The notes below the pieces were generated by a model. The model did not search any database. It was not told the origin of the DNA and saw only the letters and a list, made by a program, of their open reading frames with translations. Shown here piece by piece: positions 60,700-64,000 of a stretch of 64,000 nucleotides of DNA. Source of the stretch: Stakelama marina (GTDB taxonomy: Bacteria; Pseudomonadota; Alphaproteobacteria; Sphingomonadales; Sphingomonadaceae); NCBI RefSeq assembly GCF_018122655.1, contig NZ_JAGRQC010000004.1:186001-250000 (forward strand), written 5' to 3'. How positions within the stretch are numbered: the stretch's first letter is position 1; every line of letters starts with the position of its first letter. Made by a program: the position numbers and the translations under genes.

Positions 60700-61269
60700 T
60701 CAGCGCTTGCGCGCGCGCCACGACAGTACCGCGAAATACCCGGCCGCTGCGATCAGCAATGCCGGGATCGCACCCATCAGGAGCACGCGGCCGACCTCTG
60801 CGATACGTCCGAACAGCTCGGTGATCGCCTCGCCGAACCAGAATCCCAGCGTGACGAACAGCGTCGCCCATAAGAGCGCCGATACCGCGTTGATCGCCGC
60901 AAAACGCGGGGCAGGCAGCGATGTCGTGCCGATCGCCACCGGGCTGACGGTGCGCAGGCCCCACAGAAAGCGGAACGAGAAGACGAAGCCGGTCGGATAG
61001 CGATCGAAGGTCCTCAGCGCGCGGGCGAATGCGGCGCGCGCGTGCAGCTTGCGCACGAACTTGCTGTCGCGCGAGCGGCGGCCGATACGAAAGAAGATCT
61101 GGTCGGCGATGAACGATCCGCATGCCGCTGCCAGTACCGCGCCGGTATAGGGCAGCGTGCCGCGCTGGACGAGGATGCCGCCCAGCGTGACGATCGTTTC
61201 CCCCTCGAACCCTGCTCCGACGAACAGCGCGAACAGGCCGTAGCGCGCGAGCAGCAGTTCAAGCGACAT
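60700..61269 (-). CDS. DedA/SNARE-associated family membrane protein
   Basis: This 189-residue polytopic membrane protein has the DedA pattern: GAGFEGETIVTLGG, then FRFLWGLRTVSPVAIGTT and a C-terminal run of hydrophobic helices. DedA proteins are linked to lipid carrier recycling and membrane homeostasis. The gene starts 20 bp downstream of the peptidase gene. Confidence 0.88.
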   Translation of the reverse strand: MSLELLLARYGLFALFVGAGFEGETIVTLGGILVQRGTLPYTGAVLAAACGSFIADQIFFRIGRRSRDSKFVRKLHARAAFARALRTFDRYPTGFVFSFRFLWGLRTVSPVAIGTTSLPAPRFAAINAVSALLWATLFVTLGFWFGEAITELFGRIAEVGRVLLMGAIPALLIAAAGYFAVLSWRARKR

Positions 61270-61289
61270 GGATACGCCGGCTCGCCCGC

Positions 61290-63392
61290 TCAGTCCGTGC
61301 CGCTATTCGCGATCGGCGGTGCATCGCCGGGCGTCGTGTCGCGGTACTTGTCGAACCAGGCGAGGATCGCCGCCACCTTTTCCGCCGATTGCGACGGGCG
61401 GCCGGCAATGCCGTGATGGCTGGCGCCCGGCACCTTGACCAGCGCGGTCGGTACGCCGCGGATTTGCAGCGCGGCATAATATTGTTCGGCCTCGCTTACG
61501 GGCGTGCGGTAATCGTTGCTGCCAACGACGACGAGCGTCGGTGTCTTGACGTTGCCGACCAGGCTGAGCGGCGAGCGCTGCCAATATTTCATCGGCGCTT
61601 CCCACGGCTTCTTGTCGAACCAGTAGCGCGAGGTGAAGGTCGTCATGTCCATGGTCAGCGCTTCGCTGGTCCAGTTGATGACCGGTTTTTGCGTCGCCGC
61701 CGCCTTGAACCGGTCGGTCTTGCCGACGATCCATGCGGTCAGCACGCCGCCACCCGATCCGCCGGTCACGAACAGGTTGTCCGGATCGGCAGTACCATCC
61801 GCGATCGCCGCATCGACGGCGGCCATCAGGTCGTCATAATCGGTGCCGGGATAGGCGCGGTCGATCAGGTTCGCGAATTCCTCGCCATAGGAGGTGCTGC
61901 CGCGCGGATTGACGTAAAGCACGGCATAGCCGGCGGCGGCATAGAGCTGATCGTCGGTCGAAAAGCTCGGGCCATAGGCCGCATTGGGACCGCCATGGAT
62001 TTCGAGGATCAGCGGAACGCGCTCGCCCGACTTGCGTGTCGGCGGCGTCACCAGCCAGGCATCGATCGCGCGGCCATCCGGCGCGGTCACTGGCAGCTTT
62101 TTCACCGGCGCCATCGCCTTGGCCGCCATCCACGTCGCATTCAGCGCGGTCAGTTGCCGGCCGTCGCCGCCGCCGCTGACATAGACATTGGCCGGACGCT
62201 GGGTGGTGCCGCGCGTATAGGCGATGGTTCCGCGCTTCGATACGCTGAACGATCCGCCGGTATAGGGCCGGTCGACCCCCGATCCCGCCGTCAGGCCGGA
62301 GACGACGGGTTTTACATTGCCGTTCAGGTCGACGCGCGCGACGCGCTTCACGCCGTGATCGTCATACGACACCATGATCGTGTCATTGCCGACCCATTGC
62401 GCATCGTCGATCGACCGGTCGAGTCCGGCGGTCAGCGAATGCGCCCCCGAACCGTCGCGATTCATCACGTACAGTTCATTGTTCTCGTAGCTGCGATTGA
62501 CGTCGTCGAAGCCGATATAGGCGATGCGGCGGCCGTCGGGCGACACCGCCGGCGACGCGTCGGGGCCGTTGCGGCTGGTGAGCGCGCGGACATTGCCGGT
62601 CGCCACGTCGAGCGCATAGACCTCGCTGTTCATCAGTTCGCGTTGCCAATCGGGGCTGCGGTTGGCGCTGAAATAGATCGTTCCGCCGTCGGGGCTGAAC
62701 GACAGCGGGCCGCCATCGTCATATTTTCCGAAGCTCAACTGGCGCGGCGCTCCGCCATCGGCGGAGACGAGGAAGATGTGATCGAAGCCGGGTTTCAGAT
62801 AGCCGGCATCGTCGATCCGGTAGGTGACGCGGTCGATTATCTGAAGCGGTTCCGCCCATTTGGCGCCCTCGGGCTTTGCGGGTGGCTTGCCGAGCTTCAT
62901 CGATTCGCCCGGCACGCGCATGACATAGGCGATGGTCTTGCCGTCGGGCGACCAGGCGAGGCTGTGCGGGCTGTCGGGCAGGCCGGTGATCCTGGTCGCT
63001 TCGCCATTGGCCATCCAGCGGACGAACAGTTGCGGGCTGCCCTCGCCATCGGTGGCGACATAGGCAAGGCGACCGCCGTCCGGCGACCAGCGCGGCGAGA
63101 AATAGGCGCCCGGCCCGGTCGCGATAGGGGCCTGTTCGCCCGACTTCACGTCGATCAGCCAGATTTCGGGCTTTTCCTTGTCGGTCATGATGTCGGCGCC
63201 CATGCGGACATAGGCGATCTTCGACCCGTCAGGGCTGATCTGCGGATCGGTCGCGCCCTGCAGATTGAACAGGTCGGCCCCGGTAAAGGCACGCTCCGGC
63301 CCCTGTTCGGCAGGCCGCGCATCGGCGCTCGCCATCGGCAGCGCGACCGCCAGGCCGGCAATCATGATTCCGGAAATCAGGCGCATCGTCAT
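61290..63392 (-). CDS. S9-family (prolyl oligopeptidase) secreted peptidase
   Basis: This 700-residue exported peptidase has a signal peptide (MIAGLAVALPMASADA). A WD40/propeller-like N-terminal region follows with repeated SPDGS/SPDGG motifs. The C-terminal alpha/beta hydrolase domain has catalytic Ser in VTGGSGGGV, Asp in VVGSNDYRTP and His in GASHHGIAG. It probably cleaves short peptides in the periplasm. It resembles the lasso isopeptidase in overall fold but lacks its genomic context. Confidence 0.92.
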   Translation of the reverse strand: MTMRLISGIMIAGLAVALPMASADARPAEQGPERAFTGADLFNLQGATDPQISPDGSKIAYVRMGADIMTDKEKPEIWLIDVKSGEQAPIATGPGAYFSPRWSPDGGRLAYVATDGEGSPQLFVRWMANGEATRITGLPDSPHSLAWSPDGKTIAYVMRVPGESMKLGKPPAKPEGAKWAEPLQIIDRVTYRIDDAGYLKPGFDHIFLVSADGGAPRQLSFGKYDDGGPLSFSPDGGTIYFSANRSPDWQRELMNSEVYALDVATGNVRALTSRNGPDASPAVSPDGRRIAYIGFDDVNRSYENNELYVMNRDGSGAHSLTAGLDRSIDDAQWVGNDTIMVSYDDHGVKRVARVDLNGNVKPVVSGLTAGSGVDRPYTGGSFSVSKRGTIAYTRGTTQRPANVYVSGGGDGRQLTALNATWMAAKAMAPVKKLPVTAPDGRAIDAWLVTPPTRKSGERVPLILEIHGGPNAAYGPSFSTDDQLYAAAGYAVLYVNPRGSTSYGEEFANLIDRAYPGTDYDDLMAAVDAAIADGTADPDNLFVTGGSGGGVLTAWIVGKTDRFKAAATQKPVINWTSEALTMDMTTFTSRYWFDKKPWEAPMKYWQRSPLSLVGNVKTPTLVVVGSNDYRTPVSEAEQYYAALQIRGVPTALVKVPGASHHGIAGRPSQSAEKVAAILAWFDKYRDTTPGDAPPIANSGTD

Positions 63393-63534
63393 CGTCTCCC
63401 CGCTGTTGCCACCTGCCTAGCCCGAAACGCGCCGAAGACAAATGGTAATGGGAGGGGGGAACTGGGCCGGAGGCTATCCGCGCGCCAACCCCGGCATCCC
63501 ATCGGCGGTGGTGTACTGCGGCGGATCGTCGCGA

Positions 63535-64000
63535 TTATCGTGACGCTGCTGCGTTCAATAGCGCGATAGCCAGTTCATTCGCCGGTGTTGCGATGCCGTG
63601 TTTTCGACCGAGCCGAACGATCACGCCGTTGCGCGCGTCGATTTCCATCGCGCGACCGGCGATGAAGTCGGCATGGATCGAGTTGATCGAATCCGGCGGC
63701 GCTTTTCGATAGTGATCGACAACGTCATCCGGCAGCGTATCGGGCAGGTCGGCACCTTCCGCCCGTCCCACTGAAACGCATTCGGCGGTGAGCATTCGCT
63801 TTGCGCGTGCCGCGTCGGATTGGTGGGCGACACCGGCGGGCTTCCCTGTAATTGCATTGACGATCCCGGCGCAGTTCAGGGCGAGCTTGCGCCATGCCAC
63901 GCTGGTAAGGTCGCGCACGACCGACGCGGTAATCGGCGTGTTTTCGAACAGGCGCATCACTGCATCCCCTGCGTCGTCATCGGCGAGGGTGATCGTACCG
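63535..64000 (-). CDS. Ketopantoate reductase-like protein (PanE/ApbA), C-terminal part
   Basis: The frame is open to the window end, so only the C-terminal half is visible. It matches the C-terminal domain of ketopantoate reductases: SVAWRKLALNCAGIVNAITGK, then DSINSIHADFIAGRAMEIDA and GRKHGIATPANELAIALLNA. PanE reduces 2-dehydropantoate with NADPH in pantothenate synthesis. Homologues with other substrates exist, so the precise role is open. Confidence 0.83.
   Translation of the reverse strand, partial: GTITLADDDAGDAVMRLFENTPITASVVRDLTSVAWRKLALNCAGIVNAITGKPAGVAHQSDAARAKRMLTAECVSVGRAEGADLPDTLPDDVVDHYRKAPPDSINSIHADFIAGRAMEIDARNGVIVRLGRKHGIATPANELAIALLNAAASR

Noticed and set aside
61389..63569. 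726-codon open frame on the plus strand opposite the S9 peptidase
   Set aside because: It is a codon-position shadow with no recognisable motif; the minus-strand peptidase is well supported.
1..64000. CRISPR arrays, rRNA or tRNA genes
   Set aside because: No regularly spaced repeats, rRNA-like blocks or cloverleaf-forming sequences were noticed on reading; this was not checked by a dedicated search.

Overview
The window is high-GC DNA from an alphaproteobacterium, most likely a member of the Sphingomonadales. I base this on the housekeeping block (trmB, metK, lnt, corC, ybeY, phoH, miaB), the Trb-type conjugation genes, the luxI-phyH pair and the astexin-type lasso peptide cluster. It splits near position 49,200-49,310. 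Everything to the left looks like an integrative and conjugative element (ICE) whose left end lies outside the window. Everything to the right is ordinary chromosome.

ICE, left to right. A RES/Xre toxin-antitoxin pair (1-1117) precedes traG (VirD4 coupling protein) and a ribbon-helix-helix gene. The mating-pair gene set then stops for about 17.7 kb and resumes at trbB, followed by trbC, D, E, J, K-like, L, F, G, I and a DUF2274 gene (21,400-30,937). The interruption (3,677-21,399) is a defence island. It holds a nucleotidyltransferase-HEPN protein, an HNH-STAND-TPR protein, an unusual pair made of a double-GHKL sensor-like ATPase and a receiver-domain protein, and a complete single-strand phosphorothioation system (sspA, B, C, D) with its sspE effector. 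No relaxase is visible.

Behind the trb operon lies a lasso peptide cluster (31,272-39,009). It contains a 45-residue precursor, a fused RRE/leader peptidase and a macrolactam synthetase on the plus strand. On the opposite strand are a lasso peptide isopeptidase, a TonB-dependent receptor and an ECF sigma factor. ICE control genes follow. A DUF6499 reading frame and a DUF2285 reading frame overlap in the +1 relation expected for an FseA-type excision activator made by programmed frameshifting. After them come a LuxR regulator, a mercury-type operon without a true merA, a response regulator and HWE kinase pair, a luxI-phyH-gntR operon and a tyrosine integrase at the right edge.

The picture is a quorum-sensing-controlled ICE. 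Its cargo combines phage defence (Ssp plus neighbouring candidates), an antimicrobial or signalling lasso peptide with its own uptake and degradation route, and metal resistance. The chromosomal part (49,311-64,000) carries tRNA and ribosome maturation genes (trmB, ybeY, miaB), metK with an AT-rich palindrome upstream, lnt, corC, phoH and several secreted or membrane enzymes. The window ends inside a ketopantoate reductase-like gene. No rRNA, tRNA or CRISPR array was seen.
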